Source of the DNA: Buxus sempervirens
Taxonomy: Eukaryota; Streptophyta; Magnoliopsida; Buxales; Buxaceae
DNA: 64,000 nucleotides
Assembly: GCA_947561395.2 (NCBI GenBank)
Contig: OX387183.1
Coordinates: 6,071,883 to 6,135,882, forward strand
Direction: 5' to 3'
Part shown: piece after piece, positions 1 through 11,828 of the stretch
Layout of the letters: the number at the start of each line of letters is the position of its first letter
Numbering within the stretch: the stretch's first letter is position 1
Position numbers and translations under genes: made by a program
The notes under the pieces: generated by a model
What the model was told of the DNA's origin: nothing
The model's input: the letters and a program-made list of their open reading frames with translations, nothing else
Databases searched by the model: none

Positions 1-2321
1 ATCCTTAAAATATTTCTAAAGCCAGCTACAAGTCTTCTTTCTCTCACTTGCCTTCACTCAAAACAGAAAATTCATTTTTCATTTTTTCAGTTTTTTTTAT
101 TTCAGCTGGTGGCTCTGTGGCAATCAAATTATTGGGTATGGCAGAACAGCTTTAGCCCTAGATGATTTCAACCGTGCTATAATTGAGACATTTAACCATT
201 TAGGGTTGTCAGTATAACATCATTACATGCAGGAACTACTACAAAATTACAAATGTGCTCCATCAAAGGGCCCTGGCGATTGATCTGGCCCTCTCTTGAT
301 GCAGAACCCAAACAAACGCTTAAAGGATTTCTTTGACCCTTTTCATTCATGAGCCTTTGATGGGCTCTCATTAACCCCGTGCATGTTCTTCTAAAGGGAA
401 AAAAATCATTTGCAACTGGAGCGTATGCCAGATTCTGTCACCCAAGTGCAACAGCAGAGCCAGGATTTTCGTTCAAGGTAGGCAGTGCAACAAAGAATGA
501 AAAATGATTAGTTGAAAGTAAAAAAATAGTGGGAAAAGCAAAATTTCTAGAGGGGGCAAACTGTATATTTATAAGCAATTACAATAGGTTTTTGTAATTT
601 TAGGGTGGGCAGCGATGGGCTGCGGCCCACCCTAACCTATATGTAGTTCCGCCCCTGCTCAAGTGAGATGCTATCACGTGCAACATCTCATCATTCACAT
701 TTTTACAATAAGAAATGTCATTTTACATTGAAAAATGTGAAAAAACATGAGTCATAGGCGCAATGTTTGTCGCAGGCTCCTATGGTAGACGATATCATTC
801 GGAATCAACAGCTGACGGTGCAAATCATGTCAAGCATCCAATTCTAAACTCAGACCTATGTTAACATTTATACAAAGGTTATGTAATCAAGAGCAAGGCC
901 AGGAGTTGAGGGTGCAAACTTGGGATGGTGGTAAAGCCTTGTGATGTTCACATCCAAAACCACTTAGGATAGTTATAAAGCCTTGTAATGTGCATATCCA
1001 TGGTCTGGATTCAAAATTTACCATCACTAGATCACAAGGAGTTGCTTGAGTCGCGGTTACATGCGGGTCCCTTTTGAAACCGCGCTCCTCTAAATAATAT
1101 GTATATTGGGTGTTTGTGTATACCGGCTATGATTTAAAACTCATTCTTACCAAATCAAAGGAGTGCTAACTCGTATACGTATCGGATGAAATCGTCCGTT
1201 GCAGTGATCTTGCGTCTAACACCATGAGATGCTGCATTTTTTCACGTTTAAAAATGTGAAATATCACTTCGACTGACATTTCACATTTTTAAATATAAAA
1301 CTTATATCATCCGTGGGATGCTGCAGGGTTTGTCGGAGACGAGTTCAACTTGAAACCGCGTTCCCTACAGAAGTATGTATACGGGGGCGGAATGGCTATG
1401 AGCTCTTGATGTGGGACACTGCCGTGGCAGAGGAGCCTTATCTCCGACAGCAAGCCGGCATGGAGGTTGGTTGGGCAGCTTGACAAGAGAGCTTGCCTTG
1501 CGTTGTACACTTGACAGATATATAACATGATCAGTGATCACGATCACGAGCCCTACATCTCTGAGGCCAAGGGCCCATTTGTGATGGAAGTTTTGAACTG
1601 TATCCTTCTCCTCTTCATGATTGGGCCATTCAATTTATACTTTCTCAACTTGTCGGGTCAGTTTCCAGCTGGCAACTTGGCTCCACCATCAACTTGTCTG
1701 GTCTACATCTTGATTGGGGATAGTGCTGGCCTGGGCTGGGCAGGTGATGTTGACAGGCTTGTTGATCCCATGACCCTCCATCTAACAAAAAACTTCCTGA
1801 ATCCAAACCCTCTTATGACCTTATTAACCCATTTAAGCCCCTTTCAATTTATCGTATGCCCCTTGAGAAGCATGCCAACTATAATGTACCCCTTCCCGGA
1901 AAACCCTTATACATCATTATTAAGATTCTTAAATATAAGGGGTATAATAGTCATAATTGCCCTAATTCATTTAAGACTGTTGCTGTTGTAAGACTGTTTC
2001 CTCCCTTTTCTTTCTACATACATTTAGTACTGCACGAGCATCCTGCTCGTATAATATTATGGCAAAGGAGCCCACGATGCATTGGGCAAAAGAATAGTAC
2101 AATGCCTTTCATCCCTAAAATGTTTGAATATGCATTTAAATTTACTTGCTTAGTTTGTAGATAGTTATCGAGTTAGATAAATGTAAGCAACTAATTGAGA
2201 GAAAAAAGTAAATAGAATGAAAAGTGAACAACATTTTACATACCAAATGTCATGGTAGAATTATTAGAATTTTTCTTTTATGTGGGCTCACATTACTTGC
2301 ATTTTTGGTTTTATAAAAAAT
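1..2321. other. Intergenic DNA, no gene seen
   Basis: No coding region with family resemblance is visible. The longest open frame (1527-1991) has no recognisable motif and runs through sequence that looks like ordinary spacer. Around 540-655 is a stretch with a 'gggtggg...cccaccc' palindrome followed by 'ccgcccctg', which resembles common plant transposon debris. Around 661-780 and 1195-1330 are short inverted copies of a repeat built on 'gagatgct' and 'catttttacaat' words that recurs near 15.2 kb and 42.8-43.15 kb. Confidence 0.5.
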
Positions 2322-3097
2322 CACTACAAAAAATGTTGATATTAGTGACATTTAATTAATGACATTTAGAAGAAAATGTCACAAAAGTTATATTTTAGTG
2401 GCATTTACAATAGAAGTCACTAATTTAAAATTTTAATGATATTTACATAAGAAACGTCACTATAGATCTTATATGATGACGTTTATCAAAAAATATCATG
2501 TACTACTAAATTAAAATGAATTTTTTTAATAAACATCATAATTAAGGCATGTAGAAATGTTTAGTAAAGGTTAATATTTTATCAAAAGACGTTAAGTAAA
2601 TCTTGTATAGTGACATTTATTAAAAAACGTCACTCTATTATGATAACATTTCCAAAAATATTAATAGATGTTTAGTACTTAAACAAAGAAATTTTTATAA
2701 GTGGTAGGACTTCTGGAACAATGGTTACGCATCTAATAGATACTATTAGATTAGGCACCATGTCTCAAGTTCAAGTCACGGAGGGCAACATATAGGATGG
2801 ATTAAAAGGCCTATAGAAATGTCATTGAACCTATTTTGTAAATGTCATTAATAAATATATAAATATATTATTTTTATAACGAATTAAATGGATTTGTGAT
2901 ACATATAAGTATCACTAAATATTAAAATAAATGTTACTATAACTAAAAAATTTAATGACGTTTTACGAAATCACTAAAACAATTAGTGACGCCCTTATCA
3001 TTGACGTTTATTGAAAACGCCAATAAAGTTTTAGTGACATTTTTAAGGCATTAGAGACATTTATAAAATGACACTAAAGGTTAAATTTCTTGTAGTG
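2322..3097. mobile_element. Non-autonomous CACTA (En/Spm-like) element
   Basis: The element begins CACTACAAAAAAT and ends in the inverted form ATTTCTTGTAGTG. It is flanked by the 3-bp direct repeat AAT (2319-2321 and 3098-3100), the target-site duplication length expected for CACTA transposons. The 776-bp body is packed with variants of 'gtgacattta' and 'aatgtcac' in both orientations, as expected for subterminal transposase-binding repeats. No transposase reading frame is present, so it could move only with help from another element. Confidence 0.85.
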
Positions 3098-6000
3098 AAT
3101 AAGTTGAATATATAGTCCGTAATGATGTTACAGGTGACCCAATATTATGAGTGATCAATTTAATTGGGTTTAATGCACCTTATTTTGTATATTTGATATG
3201 TGATATAAGTTGTATATAGGTCAGGAGACTATATTGGATTAGGAGTCTCCGTAGAATCCCATTCAAGATTGAAGTCTTCAATAAGAGGACTATTTATTAT
3301 AAATTAGCTAGGTCCCCTCTCCTCTAATGAATTAACAGAACATTACGTAATCTAATAGCGTCTCCCACTTGGCGGGTTTTGATAAAGAGGAGCACGGAAA
3401 GGAAGAGCTACCGCTTTGCAGAAAATCAAAGAAAGAAAAGTATCCATGTCTTCTGCAGGTAAGCTTAAAGCTCGGTTTACTTTTATTCTAGATTCATAGA
3501 TGTGAATTGATTGAAATTCTAACAAGAATAGGAGGTAGTTATCAGATAAAAGTGGGTAGAAGTAAAATTGAGGACCATTTTGTATGACAGACGTTAGCCA
3601 AGGATCTGTAGGGTTCTGACACAAGTCCAGGGTTTTGTTTGGGTTTTGTTTGGGATAAATGGCTATTCAACTCGTTTGTAAAAGTCTGGAGAACCCGTTG
3701 GTGAATCAGATCGCGTGGTAGCAGCTATCAACAGCAAGGACTACCCATTTGGCAAACTTAACTGCCCACGAGTGTGTAATACGATTTTCCCCTCTAACAT
3801 CGTTGACAACCAAATCTTGTATAAGTAGTAGTAATTGCTTGGTGCAACTAAAAAATTAATTTCCGTTACAATGCACTTCAAACACTTTCAACAAACCCAA
3901 CATGGTTGCTTTTAACTCTATAAATGTATGTTATTTAAATTTAGGTTGGGTCGCTATGTTGGTTTAAAGATACAATTAATGGTAGCTCGTGCATATGTCA
4001 CGTGTTACCCTTAACTGTAGCATATAAGTAGGCATTTAAATTCGAATGTGAAAAGAGTAGCGGGGTGGTTATAATTTCGGATTGTTTTAGTTACGGAAGG
4101 CAATAGTCGAAAATAAAAAAAAAATAGAAGGTTAGAATCTGGAAAAATATTCCCTCCTCTTCCATTTATTAATAGTATAGATATAGATAGAGGGAACGGA
4201 ATTATTTACACCTAATTTCCTTTAGTTTCCATGCGTTGGGTCTTGTGATTGGTGTATTCATTTAAAAAATAATAATTTACTTTTTAGTGAAATGATTTTT
4301 AAGGTAAATGCACCAATCATAATATTGTGTAGACACTGGTAGGGGTGGCAATCGGTCGAATACGGTACGGATCTGCTAAGATCTGAATCCGATCCGATAT
4401 CCGACGGATCTTTAATACTTAAATCCGAATTCGAAATTCAATGAATATCCGAAATCCGAATTCGATCCGATATCCGATCCTAAATCCAAATTCAAGATAA
4501 ATGCACCAATCATAATATCGTGTAGACACTGGTGTATGATTTTCGATGCGGACAAAATGATAAAGATTCAAGACAACTAGCTTTTGCAAATTGTTTTTCC
4601 AACCATAGTACAATAAGATCATCCCAGTTGCAAATGTTTTGAAAAAATTATTTTTAGAAAAAAGTTTTTAGGGGCGCAATGGTTTAAGTTTTGAGGATTT
4701 TTTAAAATAATATTTAAAAAGATATAATAAAATTACTTTTAGGGAGCAATAAACAATTTCACACTGTCTTCTTAGGAGTGGGGCATATGAATGTATTTGT
4801 CACGAGGTGTGGGGCCCACTCAACGTTCTTATTGTGGGCCCACTGTTAGGAGAAATTATGGGTTGCAATAATAAGTCAATCTTTGAATAGGTGACCGAAT
4901 TGTGATCACAAGCCCTAAAGTCTTTTATTAGGGCTTCACACTTCCTAATAATGGAAGTTACTTTATATAACATTTGATGATCAGTTGATGAGTGGTTCAA
5001 AACAATATTTTTATGCTCCACCGTAAGGCCCGGTAGGAGGTACATTTTATGTCCATCTTAAACTTGGCTTATTCAACCATTCTAGCTTATGTGGGTCATA
5101 GGAGAAGAACATGCTGGATATTTGTCTGTTTGTCATGTTGGATCTAATAAAATTGAAATTTTATATTCTTTTTGGCTTTTTTTTTTGGTAATCAAATAGT
5201 ATTTCTTGATAAAATGTTGCTTTCAGAAATTAAAAGTGGAAAAGTAAATAGTAAAGTAATATTTAGATCAAATGGTCAACATGAGACAATAATTTGTTGA
5301 CAACTCAAGTAGCTTGGAACTCATTAAAAGCTAGCCTTAAGACTAGTGGGTGAGGATCTTGATTGTTAATCAGCATTAAGTTGATAATAGTTAGGAAATG
5401 GATATATTGAATCATAATCCTTGAGTTTAATTTGAACTCAGATTGATAATTGGATCAAATTGTATATAGCTAAATTCAATTTGATAAAAATCTAATCCCA
5501 TTTTATTTGTGTGTTCATGAACACATGCATGTGTTTGTGTGCATTTGCGAATGTGTTTGCTTATGTGACAGAGAATAATTCTCTACGTGCCAAAACCTAA
5601 TTTTTTGGCTAATGACACTTGATTTGGTCAATTTGATAAAATTGTATAGAATATTTCAAGTTTCTAGCCGGCGTCTTTGTTTGGTTACAAAAAATCTTTT
5701 GAAAATCCTTAAAAGATTCTATTGTTCAATAAAAAATTATCCACCCAAATGCTACAATGTTATCAAATAACTACCCACGTGTATATCTTGTAAAAAACTA
5801 ATCACTGAAAGACTTCTAGGTCAAATATCTTAAAAGGCAAACCTTTCATATAAAAAGCAAAGGAAAATTATAACAAAAGCCTCCTTTAGAGAGCCTTTTC
5901 TCTTCAAGCATATACAATAAAATGTCAATTTGTAGGCATCATTTTCAGATGATTTTATAGGAACAAATGCAACGAGATAGCAGAGGAAGATTGGTGATTA

Positions 6001-6256
6001 AAGACCCAAATTATCAAATCAATGATGCTTATTAGCATATACATCAGTGAAGACTACTGGAAGTGTGATTAAAAGCGACATTAATTAAATAAAAATAACT
6101 CTCAAGAAACAATTGAGACCCTGTAGGACTTTTATCTACAACCTTATGTGAAGTCTGCATTGGAATCATGCCATGTGTACTGTGAATGGCATATATTGTG
6201 AATTTTTGAGCTCCCACAAGATGTGAATTGCTCGAGAAAAGGTTTTTTTCACAAAA
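3098..6256. other. Intergenic DNA, no gene seen
   Basis: AT-rich spacer. Near 4340-4500 is a stretch starting 'aggggtggcaat' with repeated 'gatccgatatccga' words, a common kind of plant DNA-transposon debris. A short direct repeat of 'gcaccaatcataat' with flanking words occurs near 4309 and again near 4503. No open frame shows a known family. Confidence 0.5.
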
Positions 6257-6687
6257 GCCTCTATGTTTGGAACCCTAGATTTGGGGAGAAAAGAAAATAA
6301 AATGCAAAAATTTTCTTTTTTCTTGTTTGGTTTAGATGAAGGAAAATGAGATTTTCTTTCCAATGTAAAAAATTTTCTCTACAAAAAGGTAGGAATTTTG
6401 AAAGAAAAAAAAATTCACTATCACTTATCACTATTCACACCACCCATCCACCCCACTACTAGCACTATCCACCATCACCACCACCAACCAGCCGCCACCA
6501 TCGCCCACCACCACCACCACCACCACCACCAACCAGCCGCCACCACTAGCCGCCGCCACCATTGCCCACCAACACCACCACCCACTGTCACCCGCCCCCA
6601 CCAATCACTGCCTTCTACCTCAACCCATCATTTTACTAAAATATATTTTTCTTTTCTTCTCATTTTTCTTCTCATCCAAATACAACC
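6257..6687. mobile_element. Tourist-like MITE with CCACCA core (degenerate copy)
   Basis: The left end (tgtttggaaccctagattt) and right end (ccaaatacaacc) resemble those of the clearer element at 34162-34979, and both share a core of CCACCA/CACCAC repeats, here about 6455-6605. The right flank is TAA; the left flank is now AAA, so the duplication is no longer perfect. The His/Pro/Thr-rich open frame over the core (6398-6694) is a low-complexity by-product, not a gene. Confidence 0.65.
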
Positions 6688-7533
6688 TAAATGAAGGGGA
6701 AAAAAACGGCTTAAAAAAACAAAAACAAAAAAGACCAATTTGAAGTGCTTTACGAGGATATTTTGGTCAATTTGTGTTAAAAGCTCATACGTGCTGAAAC
6801 AGAAAGGCAAATCAACACGTGTCATGGTGAGGAGGTTAAAACGTTTTACAAGGAAGCTCTAACCTAGTCCTTTTTTCTGGTAACAAAGCTCTAACCTAGT
6901 CCTGGCTCTCAGCCCATCTGAGTAATTTATAAATGCAAGAAAATGACGCGTCGTCTCCCACAATTAAAAGCCCTGTCGGGGCTTCGTTCCTCTTCGGTCC
7001 CCGCCCTACGAAACCCAATCACTAAACAACGCCCCTACGCTCTCTCCAACATACGGTCCTCTCTGTCCTCTCTCTCTCTCTGCCTTGAAAAACAGTATAA
7101 ACTTGCAGAAGAGAAGCAACGTTGTTGTCGCGGCACCTCAAACGGCTAAAACGGTGTCTAACACAGAGAGAAATTGGAGGCCATTGATTCACCATTTGGA
7201 GCATTAACAGGAAAAACGCTGAGAGCATTCTCCGGCATTGATTAACGATACCGTGAACCTTGTTTCTTCTTTTACAAGTTACTTTCTGGTCGTTTGAGTT
7301 GAATTTTGGTGTTCGAAGTGGAAATCTAGGGTTTGCTGAGGTTCGAACGTCCGGTTTATGCTGAAATTTGGTTGAAATTCTTGAGAACTAGTGTAAGAGT
7401 TGGAACCGGCGAACGAGAAGTTAGATTAGTGTTTTTTTTTTCTCTTTTCCTTTTCTTTTCCTTTGAAATTAAGGTTGATTTCGGTTTTGTTTTTCAGTTG
7501 ATCTGATTTGAGTCTAAGTGAATTGGACTGTTG
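6688..7533 (+). promoter_or_regulatory. Promoter and 5' leader region of the bHLH gene
   Basis: This stretch lies directly upstream of the bHLH start codon. It contains a CT-rich run at about 7062-7082 and a T-rich run before 7450, typical of plant leaders. An upstream open frame of 68 codons starts with ATG at 6943; whether it lies in the transcript is unknown. The transcription start cannot be placed from sequence alone. Confidence 0.4.
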
Positions 7534-10500
7534 ATGGAGCGAATTTCGAGTTTGGGCGTTAGATCTGAGAGTTGCTGTGAGGAAAAGCCGATAGTCAGTG
7601 CTCAAACCTATCAAGTCGGTGAGGAAAGCCTTCTTCAGGATGGGCCACCGCCCGAAACCAGTAGCTCTTTCACGGCTCTTCTTGAACTGCCGGCGAATCA
7701 AGCTCTAGAACTCTTACACTTTCCTGAGTCGGAAGAATCCCCGGCGATGGCAACCGCTGAGATCTTGAAAGGTCGACGGAATGATAAATTGACGCTTACC
7801 TACTCGTTGAACTGTTCTCCTGCCTTTTCCTCAAAAGCAGCCCTTGCGGAACGAGTGTCTAGGCTTTCAATCTTCGCAGCCACTGAAGGCTCGCCTGAAA
7901 CGAGTTCTGTTCCGTCGAATTCAAGCGACAGATTGAAGAACGAACCAACCGATTCCGAGTCCAACCCGGCTTTATCACCGATTTTGTCCGATCCAACGAT
8001 TGTAAACAAGAATCGTAGATCCGGAAAGAGGAAGGAACGACAAATCAAGGCAAATTAGTCACTAGGACTTCAGATTCTCAATCTCTGAAGCTGTTTTTTC
8101 CTTGTCCTAATCTAATTTTCTGTAATTAGGTTAAAGGTTCTGCTAAGAAAAGCAAACAGGCGGAGAACGAGAGCTCGAAAGACGAGGACAAGCTTCCTTA
8201 CGTTCATGTTCGAGCTCGCCGTGGCCAAGCTACTGATAGCCACAGCTTGGCAGAAAGAGTAATCTCGCGTTTTAATGATTAATCTTCTCTAACTGCCTAA
8301 CTAGCTATTTTAAATGAGTGAATGTTATCTTTTACAGGCCAGAAGAGAGAAGATCAACGCCCGGATGAAGCTCCTCCAAGAACTGGTCCCCGGCTGCAAT
8401 AAGGTTTGTCAGCCTACCTCTTGTCTTACTGGAGGCTTAAGTGTAATTATAGCTAAATCTTTCTGTTAAACCGTTTTAATAACGGTCTATTGCTTTACCT
8501 TTACAATGGAATTCACCTTTACCAAGAAAAAGTGCTGAAATCTCTTGTCGGGACTTCTGATTTATTATGGTTGCTTTGTCACTGTTTATGTTAGGTTTGC
8601 TGTTGCTAAATAACTTGTTTATGGAAGTTTCGCATTAATAAGGAAAAAGAGAAAAAGTAAATAGCCGTGGATGACATTCCAATATTTAGGTATCTTTTAC
8701 CAAAAAAGACGACAAAAAGGCAGACCCCTTTGTAAAGGAAACAACCAAAAGCCCAGAACGAAGTCATCCAACTGCAAATCGCTGGAAGAGACATGATGCG
8801 ATTGTCCACGACTCTCCATCATATTATATAAAGAAACCATCCAGGAAGAGGAGGTTGGTCCCACCCACCTTGGAACCCAATACCTTCTTGGTAGGTTTCT
8901 ACCTGTAGATGAAATAGATAGGTATGCATGTGACCTCAATGACCAAGATATTACTAATTACTTATTGTATTTAACATTTCGTATGAGGCTTCAGTTTGGT
9001 CGTGAATGTGACACCTCTATTGGTGGGATTTATTGTTTACACTCAATTCAAAAGTTAGAACTTTAGTTGTCATAGATTGTGTGCGCCGTACCTGAATCAT
9101 TTTCCTCCAGGAGGAGATTTTCTATACCCACATTGTACATCCTCTGTGGTCCATAATGGCTACCCTTTCTCCCTGTGGTACAGGAAATAGCTTTACTGTA
9201 TGAAGACTCACTATCAGGGTTTTAAAACCCGAAATTCATACTGATACTGGCTACGGGACAGCCACAGTATGTACTGTCTAAGTAGGGACTAGTGCCGGTC
9301 AGTATTCAGTATTTATGCTAAATACCTGTATTTAGTAGTACTATGGTTGGTCAAATTTGCTGTTTGAAGACCCACTGTCAGGGTTTCAAAACCCGAAATT
9401 CACACTGATACTGGCCATGAGACGGCCGTGGCATTTACTGTCTAAGTAGGGACAAGTGCCGGTCAGTATTCATGCTAAATATCTGTATTTAGTAGTACTA
9501 TGGTTGGTCGGATATTTAGTGGTACTGGGGTCAGCCAGTATCAGTATGTACTGGCTGGTATATACAGCCAGTATTCATACATACCAGTATTTTTGGAGAT
9601 TTAAAAGACTATTCGCAATGGTAAAATTTATAGTTTTTCTAGCCAAGACAAGGAAACCCCTTCTGTGAATCGGGATACTTTTTCACTGCGAAGTACACTG
9701 GTGCTTAAGAGTGTTAGGCTCCCACCATTTTCCATTTTATACAGACAGAAAAGGAAGATAAAATGCCCTTCAACTACCTGAAATTAAAACTGAAATGGAA
9801 AGTCTTTGTGCTTCTGGGTTGGGTGTCTATTTTCTTTCTTAGTCACTATATGGTTCTAATGTTATTCTTTTATGAAATATATGTTTTATGTAGATTTCAG
9901 GTACCGCATTGGTGCTGGATGAGATAATTAATCATGTACAGACCCTACAGCGTAAAGTGGAGGTTCGACTCAGGCAATTAATTCTTTATTGTGGAAATTT
10001 TACATCCAGGAAAACTTTAAGTATCCAAGGATATTTTCCTTCTTGAGCTTTTTCATCTTTATGACACTTATCTTTTGTCTAATTAAATGTCCATGGCAAC
10101 TTCTAAATGAAATCCCCAAGTTTCTCTATACCTGGGATTACCAGTCTCTTAGTTTGAGGTTTTCTATTGAGTACCAGTTATTTCTTATTATAATGTAATG
10201 CATTCAAACCCAATTTTATTCCTTCAATTATTATTATACTGATCTGGTTTAAGTTTTCTTTGTTTCCAGTTTCTTTCAATGAAACTTGCTGCGATTAATC
10301 CGAGGATAAATTTCGGGCTTGAAAGCTTCTTTGTGCCAGAAGTATGTTTTAAATAGTCCTTAATGAAGTTTTTCTTCCTTTACCATATCTTAGTTAATGC
10401 TTATGATATATAAGGTTGGTTAGGACGTTTTTGAAAATAAGAAAAAGTGGCGTTGAGGCCATCTGTATAAAAGCGGTTTCGCAACTCAAAACTCGCATTT

Positions 10501-11828
10501 AGTTGGTCTTTTCTGCACCATGTTATATGTGGAAAAATGTTTTTAACTGGTGTACCGGAAAGATGTTCAGTGTGAATTAATTGGCACCACACAGTTTGAG
10601 ACACTCGGTACAATTAGTGGCCAAGCTGTATAACTTTTTCCTCTCATTTATTTTTTGCCTGCGACAACTTGTTTCTTCTTTCCGAACACCATTAAACCAG
10701 GGGACAGTTCTCCATGGGCTTGCTTTAGGCATGGATTGGATCCTTGTGAACATAATTCCATTGGTGAATTTGAACATGAGGTGACTTCTTAATTTGGACC
10801 CATGCCAGACTCACTCATTTGCATCCTCAACATGGCTAGATGAGGGGAATAAACTCTCCTCTTTTCTACCCAGTTTATTCCTCTATTAAAATGTTGATCT
10901 ATGGAAATTCATATACTAAATTGCTGCCTTCCTTTGTCCATCCAAGCACCATTGAATTTGAACCTTATATCATAACCTTTTGCTTTAACATATTATAACT
11001 ACTTGCAGAGTGGATTCCTAGCCAGCAGCAATTTCCCCAGCACAATCACGCCATCAATGTGGCCTGACACCCAAATCAATGGAATCACACAGCAGCAACA
11101 GAATCATCATCAACAATTATGGCCTGCTGATATGTTCCAACAACCGCTGTGGAGCAGAGATAGCCACAATAGCTCCATTGTGCCAGAGAGCTCACTTTTT
11201 GGTTATAACTCTGCAAATTCAGGTAAATTAGATCTAAACACATTAGGTGAATATATACAGATAAATCCTTCCAGGTTAACCTAATAACAACACAAGTTTA
11301 CACCATTCCATTAGCCACTAACAAGAAGCTTAAGGTTATGGTAACCACTGGAAATATGGTAGATCTGGAGGGAATAAACCTTAAACTTGCACATTTTCAG
11401 GCTTATGTTACATGCATAACTGTTGCTCCAGATGCCCAAGCACTTATGGAGACTTGGTTGGTTAAGCACTAAAGATTAGGATTGTAACAGCTTATGAGTG
11501 AGGAGATTGGGACCTCTCATCCAGTGGCTCCATATTGACGCAGAAAATCAGTCAATGGGATGATTGCAGCTGTCCTGCCGAACTAAATTTTCATAGCTGG
11601 CCATTCACCAATCAGAATTGTTTCACCATCCTTAAAGAAAACCCTCTGATTAGAAAATTATCTTTATGATCTCCTGATGATTATGTTAGCCAGAAAATTA
11701 AGAAAAGTGAGTTAAAAAAATTGTACCATAAAAATTCGTTGTCTTTGATCTTTGTTTCTTTTTCTTGGTCTGATTGTTACATTGGCGCAGCTTCTTTACT
11801 TGCAAACCAGTTGAAAATGGAAACATGA
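7534..11828 (+). CDS. bHLH transcription factor, bHLH48/bHLH60-like
   Basis: Seven coding exons: 7534-8049, 8130-8258, 8338-8403, 9894-9962, 10270-10341, 11009-11222, 11791-11828. They join in frame to 367 residues. The bHLH domain covers about residues 205-260 and starts with a basic region around SHSLAERARREK. His210, Glu214 and Arg218 are in the positions that give G-box (CACGTG) binding in this family, so a nuclear DNA-binding dimer is expected. The first 170 residues are Ser/Glu-rich and end in a Lys/Arg cluster. The C-terminus ends LKMET, close to the LKMEL ending I recall for the clade, which supports the tiny last exon. The first ATG of the frame is 7534. Intron 1 appears to use a GC donor at 8050: all other introns are GT-AG, and reading on through 8050 reaches a stop at 8056. 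Related Arabidopsis proteins are linked to flowering and gibberellin signalling; that role here is inferred. Confidence 0.92.
8404..9893 (+). other. Intron 3 of the bHLH gene, with tandemly duplicated repeat
   Basis: This 1.49-kb intron splits the bHLH domain between helix 1/loop and helix 2. It contains two adjacent diverged copies of a 150-165 bp unit, at about 9199-9365 and 9366-9515. Both contain 'aaaacccgaaattca', 'ctgatactgg', 'tgccggtcagtattca' and 'tagtagtactatggttgg'. A third partial stretch of 'ccagtat' words follows to about 9590. The words resemble the hAT MITE at 48188-48409, but I could not define terminal repeats here. Confidence 0.55.

Noticed and set aside
1527-1991. 154-codon open frame with hydrophobic stretches
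   Set aside because: No family motif, no splice context, and similar random frames occur all over this AT-rich region.
6398-6694. His/Pro-rich open frame
   Set aside because: It is the translated CCACCA core of a Tourist-like MITE.
11223-11284. Read-through end of bHLH exon 6 to a stop at 11284
   Set aside because: A good donor at 11223 and an exon at 11791-11828 restore the clade's LKME-type C-terminus in phase.
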